Shown here: in pieces, positions 39,491 through 48,540 of the stretch
Position numbering within the stretch: the first letter of the stretch is position 1
How the letters are laid out: every line of letters starts with the position of its first letter
DNA from: Bifidobacterium santillanense
GTDB taxonomy: Bacteria; Actinomycetota; Actinomycetes; Actinomycetales; Bifidobacteriaceae
Direction: 5' to 3'
Assembly: GCF_018555385.1 (NCBI RefSeq)
Contig: NZ_JAFEJS010000001.1
Coordinates: forward strand, 62,001-126,000
Length of the DNA stretch: 64,000 bases
The notes under the pieces: generated by a model
Databases searched by the model: none
Told to the model about the DNA's origin: nothing
The model's input: only the letters and a program-made list of their open reading frames with translations
Made by a program: the position numbers and the translations under genes

Positions 39491-39707
39491 TGCCTCCGCT
39501 CCCGTCTTCGTCGGCCGGTCGACGGCCGGACGAACATTGGATGAGTGCCATTGTACGTCCGGTCGGATGACGGTCCCGGCCGGGTCGCGTCGCCGTTCGC
39601 CGGGCACGATCGCCGGGAGATGAAACCCGGGCCTCGGTCGCGCGAGACCGGTATCATGAGGTGTTGGCTTTCAGGCCGTCAACGGCCGAAACAGGGGGAA
39701 TGCGAAG

Positions 39708-40394
39708 ATGAGTCGTCACTCGGAATCCGCGCGTGAGCGCCGCAGGAGGTCGGATTCAGTCCTCGCCGTCAGAATCGCCGCGTGCGCGGCGCTCGCGGTC
39801 GTCATGTGCGTCGCCGCGCTCGCATGGAGCGGCTACCGCGCCGACGACGCGGCACGGGTGCCGGAGTCCTCAGCCGTGGTCGAAACGGCGGCCGACCGGA
39901 CCGTCGAATCCGGCTCGGCCCACGCCCTGACCCGCGCTAAGGTGCCGTCCGTCAACGCGAAACTGGCGCGCGAACGGTGGATGGACCCCACGGGCGGCGA
40001 GCAGCCCGACCTGTCCGGATACCGCGACCTGAGTGTCGAGGTCAGCATCGCCCGGCAGCGTGTGTACGTGAAGTCGGCCGGCAGGACCGTCTACACGATG
40101 ATCGTGAGCACCGGCGCGGACGACACCACGCCGCGCGGCTCCTTCACGCTGGGCGTGCGCGGGGACCACTTCTACAACCCCGAGGAGCGGATGGGCGCCG
40201 ACTACTGGGTGCGCATCCAGGGGCCGTATCTGTTCCACTCGGTGCCCACCGGCGAGCAGGCCGGCAGGTACCTCGAGGACGAGGCGGCCAAGCTCGGCCG
40301 TCCGGCCTCCCACGGATGCGTCCGACTGAGCGTCGCGGACGCGAAGTGGTTCTACGACCAGGTGCCCACCGGCACGCCGGTCACCATCGTCTGA
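39708..40394 (+). CDS. L,D-transpeptidase (YkuD domain)
   Basis: 228 residues. A basic N-terminus, then one membrane anchor (about 20-42), a spacer, then the catalytic domain (about 105-228) with the active-site motif ASHGCVRLSVADA (Cys in HGCVRL). It cross-links meso-DAP or related peptidoglycan residues or attaches proteins to the wall. It is outside the membrane. Preceded by GGGGGAATGCGAAG. Confidence 0.92.
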   Translation: MSRHSESARERRRRSDSVLAVRIAACAALAVVMCVAALAWSGYRADDAARVPESSAVVETAADRTVESGSAHALTRAKVPSVNAKLARERWMDPTGGEQPDLSGYRDLSVEVSIARQRVYVKSAGRTVYTMIVSTGADDTTPRGSFTLGVRGDHFYNPEERMGADYWVRIQGPYLFHSVPTGEQAGRYLEDEAAKLGRPASHGCVRLSVADAKWFYDQVPTGTPVTIV

Positions 40395-40414
40395 ACGCTC
40401 GGTGAACTTTTCCC

Positions 40415-40448
40415 GCGGGCTCCGCACCGGTGCCGGCGCGGGGCCCGC
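40415..40448 (+). terminator. Hairpin after the L,D-transpeptidase gene
   Basis: GCGGGCTCCGC pairs with GCGGGGCCCGC through one G-U pair, an 11-pair stem in RNA, 20 bp after the stop. No T tract. Confidence 0.5.
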
Positions 40449-40501
40449 CGTTCGGCTACGCTGGTGCCGATACCGCACGACACCGGAAACGAGGCAACCG
40501 C

Positions 40502-41344
40502 ATGAGCATGCCGCTCGATCTGTACGTGATCCGCCACGGCGAATCCGAGGCGAACGTCATCGTCAACGCCGGCAACAGAGGGGACAACTCCCTGTACACG
40601 CAGGACAACGTGACCGTGCCCGACCGGTCCTGGAGACTCACCGCGGTGGGACGCAAGCAAGCCGACTGCATCGGCCGGTGGCTGGTCGGCCAGCAGCAGC
40701 TGTTCGACCGGTACATGGTCTCCCCGTACGTGCGCACGCGCGAGACGGCCGCCACGATGGCGCTGCCCAAGGCCAAATGGGAGGAGAACCGAGTCATCCG
40801 CGAACGCTCCTGGGGCGAGATCAACACCATCACCAAGGACGAGTTCAAGACCAACTACGCGCGCAACTGGATGTTCAAGAACACGGACCCGCTGTACTGG
40901 CGGCCGCCGGCGGGGGAGTCCATCGCCGACGTCGCCGAGGACCGCGTGCACAACGTGCTCACGTCGCTCACGCGCAAGTCCGATCTGGGCAGCGTCGTCA
41001 TGGTCACGCACGGCGACTTCATGCTCGCCCTGATGCTCACCATCGAGGACCTGTCCGACGAGGAGTTCCTCCACCGCGCGGACTCGCCCGACTGGGCGAT
41101 CACCAACTGCACGTGCCTGCACTACACCAGACGCGACCCGGAGACCGGGCGCACGTCCAAGCGCGTGCGCTGGGAGCAGACCGCACGGCCCGTCCTCGAC
41201 CCGCAGAGCGGCAAATGGGAGGTGAAGGTCTCCCCGTGGCGCGAGTTCAAACGCCCGTACCTGTCCAACGGCGATCTGGTGGACGTGGTGCAGGCCGTCG
41301 ACCCGCATCTGCTCGAATATTACGGCAAGTCCGTCGGCCGGTGA
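40502..41344 (+). CDS. Histidine phosphatase family protein (phosphoglycerate mutase-like)
   Basis: 280 residues. The catalytic RHGE motif is VIRHGESEANV (H about 12), the acid/base Glu lies near RERSWGEI, and the second His is in VTHGDFML. The insert and C-terminal extension (VRWEQTARPVLD onwards) are longer than in a standard dPGM, so it is more likely a phosphatase of unknown substrate than a glycolytic mutase. Confidence 0.88.
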   Translation: MSMPLDLYVIRHGESEANVIVNAGNRGDNSLYTQDNVTVPDRSWRLTAVGRKQADCIGRWLVGQQQLFDRYMVSPYVRTRETAATMALPKAKWEENRVIRERSWGEINTITKDEFKTNYARNWMFKNTDPLYWRPPAGESIADVAEDRVHNVLTSLTRKSDLGSVVMVTHGDFMLALMLTIEDLSDEEFLHRADSPDWAITNCTCLHYTRRDPETGRTSKRVRWEQTARPVLDPQSGKWEVKVSPWREFKRPYLSNGDLVDVVQAVDPHLLEYYGKSVGR

Positions 41345-41366
41345 CCCGCCTGTGCCCTTGGGCGGC

Positions 41367-41407
41367 TACAATGGCTTCGAATCGCGGGGCGGTCGTATGC
41401 CCCCGCG
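41367..41407 (+). promoter_or_regulatory. Putative -10 and 5' UTR hairpin upstream of the uracil/xanthine permease
   Basis: TACAAT (41367-41372) resembles a -10 box; no good -35 is visible. A 7-bp stem CGCGGGG / CCCCGCG (41383-41407) lies just before the AAGGAG RBS. It could be a short leader hairpin; no known riboswitch consensus recognised. Confidence 0.3.
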
Positions 41408-41433
41408 TCGAGAGAAGCTAAGGAGAGTCTCAC

Positions 41434-42735
41434 ATGAGCACGCCCAAAGGCAACATCTTCCAATGGAAACTGCACGGCGACGGCAAGACGCTGCACCCCG
41501 GCGAGGTCGTCGAACCCGACGAGCGCCTGACCTGGGGCCGCACCGCGGGCATCGGCGCCCAGCATGTCGTCGCCATGTTCGGCGCGACGTTCCTCGTGCC
41601 GATCCTGACGGGCTTCGACCCGTCCACCACCCTGTTCTTCACCGCCCTGTCGACCGCGCTGTTCCTGCTCATCAACAGGAACGTGCTGCCGAGCTACCTG
41701 GGCTCCAGCTTCGGCTTCATCGCCCCGATCGCCGCGGTCACCACCGCGCACAAGGGCATCGCCGTCGCCAGCTTCGGCATCATGGTCACCGGTCTGCTGC
41801 TCGCCCTGATCGGCGTGGCCGTCCACTACGCCGGCTCCAAGTGGATCGACATCATCATGCCGCCGGTCGTCAACGGCGCCATCGTCGCGATCATCGGCTT
41901 CAACCTCGCGCCCAGCGTGTGGAACAACTTCAAGGCCGCGCCCGACACCGCGCTCGTCACCCTCGTGGCCGTGCTGCTGGTCGCCGTCCTGTTCCGCGGC
42001 CTCGCCGGACGACTCAACATCCTGCTCGGCGTGATCATCGGCTACGCGTACGCCTGCGCCCGCGGCCAGGTCGACTTCTCCGCCATCGGCAAGGCCTCCT
42101 GGCTCGGCCTGCCGCAGTTCCACACGCCGCAGGTCGACTTCTCCATCCTGCCGATGTTCCTGCCGGTCGTGCTCGTGCTCGTCGCCGAGAACGTCGGCCA
42201 CGTCAAGTCCGTCGCGCAGATGACCGGCCGCGACTACGACAACCAGATGGGCACCGCCCTGTTCGCCGACGGCCTCGGCACCGCGATCGCCGGCTTCGGC
42301 GGCGGCTCGGGCACCACCACGTACGGCGAGAACATCGGCGTGATGGCCGCGACCAAGGTCTACTCGACCGCCGCCTACTGGTGCGCGTCCGGCTTCGCGC
42401 TGCTGCTGAGCCTGTGTCCGAAGTTCGGCGCGATCATCAACACGATCCCCGCCGGCGTGCTCGGCGGCGTGACCACGCTGCTCTACGGCATGATCGGCAT
42501 GATGGGCATCCGCATCTGGGTCGAGAACAAGGTCAACTTCGACAAGCCGCTCAACATCATGGTCGCCGCGATCGTGATGATCATCGCCATCGGTCAGTTC
42601 GAGTTCGCGTTCAACGGCATCCAGTTCAACGGCATCGCCATCGGCACGATCGTGATCCTCGTCGCCTACCACGGCCTCAAGGCCATCGGCAAGGCCACCG
42701 GCACCATCGCCAAGGACGATCCGGACATCCTGTAG
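41434..42735 (+). CDS. uraA: Nucleobase:cation symporter-2 (uracil/xanthine permease)
   Basis: 433 residues, about 14 membrane segments. FGATFLVPILTGFDP and PSYLGSSFGFIAPI mark TM1-3 of the NCS2/UraA fold. VAENVGHVKSVAQMTG (TM8 region, key Glu) and GGSGTTTYGENIGVMAATKVYS are the substrate-site segments. These favour uracil over xanthine. RBS AAGGAG. Ends before a strong hairpin. Confidence 0.93.
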   Translation: MSTPKGNIFQWKLHGDGKTLHPGEVVEPDERLTWGRTAGIGAQHVVAMFGATFLVPILTGFDPSTTLFFTALSTALFLLINRNVLPSYLGSSFGFIAPIAAVTTAHKGIAVASFGIMVTGLLLALIGVAVHYAGSKWIDIIMPPVVNGAIVAIIGFNLAPSVWNNFKAAPDTALVTLVAVLLVAVLFRGLAGRLNILLGVIIGYAYACARGQVDFSAIGKASWLGLPQFHTPQVDFSILPMFLPVVLVLVAENVGHVKSVAQMTGRDYDNQMGTALFADGLGTAIAGFGGGSGTTTYGENIGVMAATKVYSTAAYWCASGFALLLSLCPKFGAIINTIPAGVLGGVTTLLYGMIGMMGIRIWVENKVNFDKPLNIMVAAIVMIIAIGQFEFAFNGIQFNGIAIGTIVILVAYHGLKAIGKATGTIAKDDPDIL

Positions 42736-42754
42736 CCCGGAAGACGAGAGACGA

Positions 42755-42794
42755 CCGAGGGGGAGCGGACCGACGAGGCCCGGCTCCCCCTCGG
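42755..42794. terminator. Bidirectional hairpin terminator
   Basis: A perfect 12-bp stem CCGAGGGGGAGC / GCTCCCCCTCGG between the convergent uracil permease and AraC regulator genes. Confidence 0.7.
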
Positions 42795-42825
42795 CCGGTT
42801 CTGGGCGACGCCCGCCGCGAGAGGA

Positions 42826-43923
42826 TCACCGCCGGGCCCGGTACTCGCGCGGGGTGACGCCGAGACGCCGGCGGAACACGTTGATGAAGTAGCTCGACGA
42901 CGAGAACCCGCATGCGCGTCCGATCTCCGCGACAGCGCCGTCCGTTTCGCACAGGAGCCGCTTGGCCTCCTCGATCCGACGGTCGGTCAGATACTCGTTC
43001 GGCGTGCGGCCCACGTAGCGTTTGAACAATGCGCAGCACCGGCTGCGGCTCACGGCGCCGGCCGCCGCGATGTCATCCAATCCCAGGGGCTCCGCGAACC
43101 GGCTCTGGACCATGCCGGTCATCTCCAGCACGACGATGCGGTTGCGCTGGTCCATCCCGTCCCGCCTGCCGCCGGAGGCACCGCCGGTCCCGTTCGTTCC
43201 GGTCCCGTCGCCCGCGCGCGCGTCGTCGTCCCCGGCATCCGTCCCCTCGTCCCCGCACGCCGGCCGGAAACGGTCCAGCACCCGGTCGTACAGGTCGATG
43301 GCGGTCATCACGGCCGGCAGGGGGTCAAGATCCGTGAGGTCATCCGCCCGATCGTGCTCCCGCCACGCCGATCCCATGCTCGGATGACGGTCGCCGCGCA
43401 TCTGCGTGATGAGCCGGTCGACGCCCATCAGCACGTCGCGTTGCCATTCCACCTCGGGGGAGAGAAGCAGGAAGTCGTCCATATCCTGCGCGAATGCGCG
43501 TTCGCAGCGGACCCGTACCTGCGACGCGATCCCCTCGACGATCGATGGGCCGATCACCGCGCACGAGAACCAGGCGTCCCTTCTCTCCGGCGAGAACCCG
43601 TAGTGCAGACGGGACGAGTTGACCACCATGCCCTCGCCCGGACGCAGCAGCGTGACGCGGCCGTTGACGAAGTAGCGCATCTCGCCGCTGATCACGCGGA
43701 CGAACTCCAGATCGCGATGCCAGTGGCAGGCGCACCGGTAGTCCGCGAAGATCGACAGCGCGTCGCGTCTCGCGTAGATCGGCAGTCCCGGTATCGCATA
43801 CGGCACCCGCTCGGACAGATCCGACAGCACCGAGATCCGCTTCGTCCCCGGTTCCTCCGTATCTCCGCATCCGTGTGCCATGATCCGCTCCGCCTCCAGT
43901 CCCATCCCGTCGTCATCGCTCAT
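42826..43923 (-). CDS. AraC family transcriptional regulator
   Basis: 365 residues. A cupin-like sensor is at about 25-150 (CHWHRDLEFVRVISGEM, VTLLRPGEGMVVNSS). A low-complexity Gly/Asp insert (about 228-260) follows. The two-helix-turn-helix DNA-binding domain is C-terminal (ISRSRCC-type segment in AVSRSRCCALFKRYVG and GFSSSSYFINVFRRRLGVTP). Start 43923 was preferred over ATG 43938 because a purine-rich stretch precedes it. Divergent from a 61-codon ORF and the SDR gene beyond, which are the likeliest targets. Confidence 0.88.
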   Translation of the reverse strand: MSDDDGMGLEAERIMAHGCGDTEEPGTKRISVLSDLSERVPYAIPGLPIYARRDALSIFADYRCACHWHRDLEFVRVISGEMRYFVNGRVTLLRPGEGMVVNSSRLHYGFSPERRDAWFSCAVIGPSIVEGIASQVRVRCERAFAQDMDDFLLLSPEVEWQRDVLMGVDRLITQMRGDRHPSMGSAWREHDRADDLTDLDPLPAVMTAIDLYDRVLDRFRPACGDEGTDAGDDDARAGDGTGTNGTGGASGGRRDGMDQRNRIVVLEMTGMVQSRFAEPLGLDDIAAAGAVSRSRCCALFKRYVGRTPNEYLTDRRIEEAKRLLCETDGAVAEIGRACGFSSSSYFINVFRRRLGVTPREYRARR

Positions 43924-44123
43924 CGCGCCGTCCCGCATGAAATACGATTTTACTATTCCTCGGCCCGTAAGCGATATGTCTCGGCCGGTGCGGACCCGCG
44001 ACGCGGCATATTCTGTAATCAGCTTCCAGCTGCAGTGGACAAGCGAACGGATAACCAACAAATCGCACATGCCCTGCGGATGATTCCGACATCCGCTCCG
44101 GCATGCCATACCGCTAAGGAGCA

Positions 44124-44309
44124 ATGATCGCGATGCGTAGCCACACGAACGGAACATCCCTGAACGTCCTGCTCTCCGCCGAGTACCAGACCCTGATCGA
44201 CGACTTCTTCGCCGTCGCCCGCGGCTGGGTCGCCGAACACCTGGCCCACCCCGACGAGGAGAACTGGTTCGCGATGTGGTACCCGACCTCCGCCTCGCGG
44301 ATCGCCTGA
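44124..44309 (+). CDS. Small protein of unknown function (61 aa)
   Basis: 61 residues, starting MIAMRSHTNGTSLNVLLSAE. AAGGAG lies 2 bases before this ATG and 11 before the alternative ATG 44133. The hydrophilic sequence ends in an aromatic stretch WFAMWYP. Not recognised. It lies between a divergent AraC regulator and a sugar-type SDR and may be co-regulated with them. Confidence 0.5.
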   Translation: MIAMRSHTNGTSLNVLLSAEYQTLIDDFFAVARGWVAEHLAHPDEENWFAMWYPTSASRIA

Positions 44310-44437
44310 CGCTCCGAACGGGCCGAAACCCAGCGTTTCCGGGCGAAACGCGCGTCCGTCCGGTTCGATAGCCTTGCCATGAGATCCAACCGCACCGGAA
44401 TCCTATACGACCGGTGCAACGCAAGCAGGAGGTCATC

Positions 44438-45151
44438 ATGGCGGATGCCGCGAACGGCAGGCACATCGCGATCGTCACCGGAAGCGCCCTCGGACTCGGC
44501 TACGAGCTGACCCGGCGCCTCATCGCCAAAGGCTGGTTCGTGGCCGGCATCGACTTCAACGCCGAACGCCAGGCCGCGCTCGCCGACGAATTCCCGGCCG
44601 ATCAATACCGGGGCTTCGTCGGCGACGTGTCCGATGAGGCGTTCGCCCGGGAGTCCGTCGCCGAGATCGCGGGGCTCGGCCACATCGATCTGCTCATCAA
44701 CAACGCCGGACAGCCCTCCTTCAAGAAGCCCACCGCCTACGAGGCCGCCGACGTCGACAAGTGCCTCAAGGGACTGAAGGGCATGATCCTGTGGAGCGTC
44801 GAGACCCTCAAGGCCGATGGCGAACGGGATCTCAAGATCGCGAACGTGATGAGCACCGCCGCCACGCGCGGCAATGCAAACGAGTCCGTCTACTGCGCCA
44901 CCAAGTGGGGCGAGAAGGGCTACACGCAGAGTCTCAAGGCCGCCTACAAGGGGTCGAGCGTCAAGATCGTCGGCGTCTACCCGGGAGGCATCGACACCGC
45001 CTTCTACCGCGACAGCCACGACTACGTGTCCGAGGAGAAGCAGCACACGTTCATGGACCCCGGCCAGCTCGCCGACGTGATCCTGTTCAACCTCGTCAAC
45101 GACGCGAACCTCACCGTCTCCGACATCCTCATCGAACGCAACTACGTCTGA
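44438..45151 (+). CDS. Short-chain dehydrogenase/reductase
   Basis: 237 residues. TGSALGLGYELTRRL binds NAD(P), LLINNAGQPSF follows, and the catalytic Ser-Tyr-Lys set is MSTAATRGNANESVYCATK. ATG 44438 has GCAGGAGG upstream. Substrate unknown. Possibly regulated by the neighbouring AraC protein. Confidence 0.9.
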   Translation: MADAANGRHIAIVTGSALGLGYELTRRLIAKGWFVAGIDFNAERQAALADEFPADQYRGFVGDVSDEAFARESVAEIAGLGHIDLLINNAGQPSFKKPTAYEAADVDKCLKGLKGMILWSVETLKADGERDLKIANVMSTAATRGNANESVYCATKWGEKGYTQSLKAAYKGSSVKIVGVYPGGIDTAFYRDSHDYVSEEKQHTFMDPGQLADVILFNLVNDANLTVSDILIERNYV

Positions 45152-45256
45152 GCCGGATCGGGCGGACGGCAGGGCGCGGCGGGAAGTAGCGGGCACGGGG
45201 TAATGTGGACGGGTTTGCGCGGGGATTGCCGCGCCTTGTCCACATGAAAGGCCACC

Positions 45257-47053
45257 GTGCCCACTGCATCCTTCGATTCCGATTCCGTCTTTCCCTCGTC
45301 GTCCGTGAGCGGCGACGACCGTACCGTCACCTTCGCCGAACTCGGCGTGCCCGGCCCGCTCCTGCGCGTGCTCGACGCCGACGGCAAGCGCGAGGCGTTC
45401 CCCATCCAGGCGGACACCCTGCCCGACTCCCTCGCGGGCCGCGACATCCTCGGCCGCGGCCGCACCGGCTCCGGCAAGACCCTCGCCTTCTGCATCCCGA
45501 CCGCCGCGCGCCTCAACGAGGCCGCGTGGGAGCCCGGCATGCCGATGGCCGAGTACCGGCGCAACGTCAAGCACGTGCGTCGCGAGCGCCTCGCCGAACG
45601 CGAGGCCGGCGACTTCCTGCCGCATCCGCGCGGCCTGATCCTCGCGCCGACGCGCGAGCTCGCCAACCAGATCAACGACGTCATGCGTCCGCTCGCCCAG
45701 ATGGCCGGCATGACCACCACCACCGTGTACGGCGGCGTCAAGCAGAACCGCCAGGTGCGCGACCTCATGGCCGGCGCCGACGTCGTGGTGGCCTGTCCGG
45801 GCCGTCTCGAGGATCTGCTGAACCAGCGTCTGCTCACCCTGTCCGACGTGGAGGTCGTGGTCCTCGACGAGGCCGACGAGATGGCCGACATGGGCTTCCT
45901 GCCGCAGGTGCGCCGTCTTCTCGAGCGTATCCCCGGGGACGCGCAGCACATGCTGTTCTCCGCCACGCTCGACCACGGCGTCGACGAGCTGGTGCGCGAG
46001 TTCCTCCACGATCCCAAGACGCACAGCGTCGACGACGTGAACGCCGAGCCCGATCTGATGACCCAGCACGTGTTCGAGGTCGAGAAGGCCGACAAGTTCG
46101 AGGTGGTCCGCCAGCTCGCCTCCGGCGTCGGGAGGCGCATCCTGTTCACCCGCACCAAGTTCCAGGCGAAGAAGCTCGCCAAGAGCCTGACGAACAGCGG
46201 CGTGCCGGCCGCGCAGCTGCACGGCAACCTCAACCAGAACCAGCGCGACCGCAATCTCGCCGCGTTCGAGGAGGGCGACGTGAACGTGCTGGTCGCCACC
46301 GACGTGGCGGCCCGCGGCATCGACGTGTCCGGCGTCGAGCTCGTCGTCCAGGTCGACCCGCCGGCCGACCCCAAGTCGTTCACGCACCGTTCGGGCCGCA
46401 CCGCGCGCGCAGGACGCGCCGGCGACGTGGTCACGATCGTGCTGCCCTACGAGCGTCGCGAGGCCTCGCGCCTGCTGAAGGCCGCGGGCATCACGGTCAA
46501 GCCGGTCAAGGTGACCCACGCCTCCGACGAGGTCAGGGAGCTCATGGGGGAGAAGGCGCCGATCGTCAAGGACTGGAGCCTCGACGACACCCAGCCCGCC
46601 GGCGACCCGCGTCGCAACAAGGCCAAGGCCGCCAAGGCCAAGGCGGCGAAGGTGACGGGCGAGGACGAAGCCAAGGCCCTGGCCCACATGCCACGGCATT
46701 CGGCGGAGGACGCCGAGGAACGGGACGGGGCGAAGCGCGTCCGTCGGAACCGCCGCGGCGACGAAGGGAGCGCATCGAGCCGCCGCGACCGCGGGGCGAA
46801 CGGAGGATCCGGCAAGCCGGCCCAGTCGATGAGGTCGGCCAAGTCGGCCAGATCAACCAAGTCCGGCAAGCGCATCCACCGCCGCGATGAGAACCGCATC
46901 GTCATCGACGAGCGTTCCGAGGCCGTCAAGCGCCATGAGCGCCGCATGGCCGCCAAGTACGGCGAGAGGAAGGACGACCGCCGTCATGGCGGTTCCGGAA
47001 ACGCCCGCAGGAGCGGTGGCCGCCGCGGGCGCGTCCCGTTCCGTGGCCGCTGA
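45257..47053 (+). CDS. DEAD-box ATP-dependent RNA helicase
   Basis: 598 residues from GTG 45257. Motif I GRGRTGSGKTLAF, motif Ia APTRELANQ, motif II VLDEADEMADMGF, motif III LFSATLD and motif VI HRSGRTARAGRAG are all present. Residues about 440-598 form a long basic Lys/Arg/Ser tail, likely RNA-binding. An insert of about 35 residues between motifs I and Ia is longer than usual. Roles in ribosome assembly or RNA decay are inferred. It ends exactly where the convergent GH13 gene ends. Confidence 0.95.
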   Translation: MPTASFDSDSVFPSSSVSGDDRTVTFAELGVPGPLLRVLDADGKREAFPIQADTLPDSLAGRDILGRGRTGSGKTLAFCIPTAARLNEAAWEPGMPMAEYRRNVKHVRRERLAEREAGDFLPHPRGLILAPTRELANQINDVMRPLAQMAGMTTTTVYGGVKQNRQVRDLMAGADVVVACPGRLEDLLNQRLLTLSDVEVVVLDEADEMADMGFLPQVRRLLERIPGDAQHMLFSATLDHGVDELVREFLHDPKTHSVDDVNAEPDLMTQHVFEVEKADKFEVVRQLASGVGRRILFTRTKFQAKKLAKSLTNSGVPAAQLHGNLNQNQRDRNLAAFEEGDVNVLVATDVAARGIDVSGVELVVQVDPPADPKSFTHRSGRTARAGRAGDVVTIVLPYERREASRLLKAAGITVKPVKVTHASDEVRELMGEKAPIVKDWSLDDTQPAGDPRRNKAKAAKAKAAKVTGEDEAKALAHMPRHSAEDAEERDGAKRVRRNRRGDEGSASSRRDRGANGGSGKPAQSMRSAKSARSTKSGKRIHRRDENRIVIDERSEAVKRHERRMAAKYGERKDDRRHGGSGNARRSGGRRGRVPFRGR

Positions 47054-48349
47054 TCAGTAGCGGTAGAGCATCGTCCCCGCCGCGTCGCGGATCGAGAACG
47101 ACGGCTTCGACTCGACGTCGAGCTCCACGGTGAGCCGGTCGGAGCCGTCCGCCGCGACCGTGCGGTAGACGAACCGCCTGTTCTCGAGCAGCACCTTCTC
47201 GGTGCGCGCGTCGAGCAGCCACGGATTGCGCCGGCGGATCGCGATGAGCGCCTGATGCATCCGGTACACGGGTTCGCCGAGCCGCGAGAGCCGATCGGGG
47301 GAGTCGGGGAACTTCGGCCTCACGTCGTCGTCGCCGCCGAAGCGCTGCTCCTTGACTCCCACGTACCCCTGCTCGTCGCCGTAGTAGATGCTCGGCACGC
47401 CGCCGACCGTCATCAGCACCGCCAGCGCCAGCGCGGCCTTGTCCGGACCGATCTGGGAGGCGATGCGCGTCACGTCGTGGTTGCCGATGAACGTCTGCGG
47501 CACGAACGCGTCGAGGAACGCGTTGTGGCGCGTGAGGTTCCAGTCGAGCTCGAAGAAGTTGTCGGTCTCGAGCGCATGCTGGATCGACTTCCACAGCTCG
47601 TACTGCGTGACCGAATCCATGCCCGACTCCTCGACGACAGCCGGATAGTCGCCGTGGATGACCTCGCCGAAGATCCACGTGTACGGGTGCGCCGCCCTCA
47701 CGCGGGGCAGCACCTTCGCCCAGAATCCGGTCGGCACCGCGTACGCGGCGTCGAGACGCCATCCGGAGGCGCCGCGGTCGATCCAGTGGTTCATCACGCG
47801 CGCCACGTAGTCGACGGTCGCCTCGCTGTCATGGTCGAGGTCGACCAGGTCGTCGTGCCCCTCGAACACGCCCAACGTCGGGTTGCCGTCGGCGTCGCGC
47901 GTCGCCCGCACCAGTCCGCGCCACTGCCCGTCTTCGGGCGAGAGCGCGCCGTTCGCCTCGTCGATCGCGGCCCTGACGGCCGGATGCGAGCGGGAGACGT
48001 GGTTGAACACGCCGTCGAGGACGATGGACAGGCCCATGTCCCGGCAGGCCGCCGCCAGGCGGTCGAACGCCTCGTCGCCGCCGAGGCGCACGTCGACGTG
48101 CATGTGGTCGAGCGTGTCATAGCCGTGCGTGGCGGATTCGAAGATCGGCCCCAGCAGCAGTCCCGACGCTCCGAGATCGCGTACATAGCCGAGCCACGGG
48201 ATCAGGGCGTCGAGCCCGCGCCCGTGGAACTCGCGCGGTCCCGAGGGGCGGATGTCGCATCCGCAGAACCCCAGAGGGTAGACGTGCCAGAAGATCCCGT
48301 GGCGGGCCCAATCGGGCATCGCGGCAACGCGGGCGAGGGTTCCTTCCAT
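47054..48349 (-). CDS. GH13 family alpha-glycosidase (alpha-amylase-like)
   Basis: 431 residues. Conserved regions are VLDGVFNHVS (region I), GWRLDAAYAVP with the nucleophile Asp (II), WIFGEVIHGD with the acid/base Glu (III) and FIGNHDVTRI (IV). There is no signal peptide, so it is probably intracellular and acts on short maltodextrin-like sugars. It is shorter than oligo-1,6-glucosidases (about 560). RBS GGAGGTG. A palindrome GACATCATGTC lies 28 bp upstream. Confidence 0.92.
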   Translation of the reverse strand: MEGTLARVAAMPDWARHGIFWHVYPLGFCGCDIRPSGPREFHGRGLDALIPWLGYVRDLGASGLLLGPIFESATHGYDTLDHMHVDVRLGGDEAFDRLAAACRDMGLSIVLDGVFNHVSRSHPAVRAAIDEANGALSPEDGQWRGLVRATRDADGNPTLGVFEGHDDLVDLDHDSEATVDYVARVMNHWIDRGASGWRLDAAYAVPTGFWAKVLPRVRAAHPYTWIFGEVIHGDYPAVVEESGMDSVTQYELWKSIQHALETDNFFELDWNLTRHNAFLDAFVPQTFIGNHDVTRIASQIGPDKAALALAVLMTVGGVPSIYYGDEQGYVGVKEQRFGGDDDVRPKFPDSPDRLSRLGEPVYRMHQALIAIRRRNPWLLDARTEKVLLENRRFVYRTVAADGSDRLTVELDVESKPSFSIRDAAGTMLYRY

Positions 48350-48376
48350 GACGCACCTCCAAGCGCATCGTAAATT

Positions 48377-48387
48377 GACATCATGTC
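48377..48387. promoter_or_regulatory. Palindrome upstream of GH13 gene, possible operator
   Basis: GACAT-C-ATGTC, an exact inverted repeat, within an AT-rich patch (48370-48410) that also has a further CATGTCC. The position is 28 bp before the start codon and fits a repressor site. No LacI-family gene is adjacent. Confidence 0.3.
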
Positions 48388-48540
48388 TATTTTCATGTCC
48401 ATTGTCGCACATCCGCGTCCGACATGCCCGCAGGGCCGGAGTGGTGTGGATGAAGGACACGATCGGCGCGGAGTCGGCTACGTAGTCGCGCATCGGTTAC
48501 AATCGACCTGACGGTTTCCGCCCATCCTGCGAAGAAGAAG

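Noticed and set aside
40502..41344. Calling this the glycolytic phosphoglycerate mutase
   Set aside because: The length, insert and C-terminal extension differ from the standard dPGM; only the histidine phosphatase superfamily is safe.
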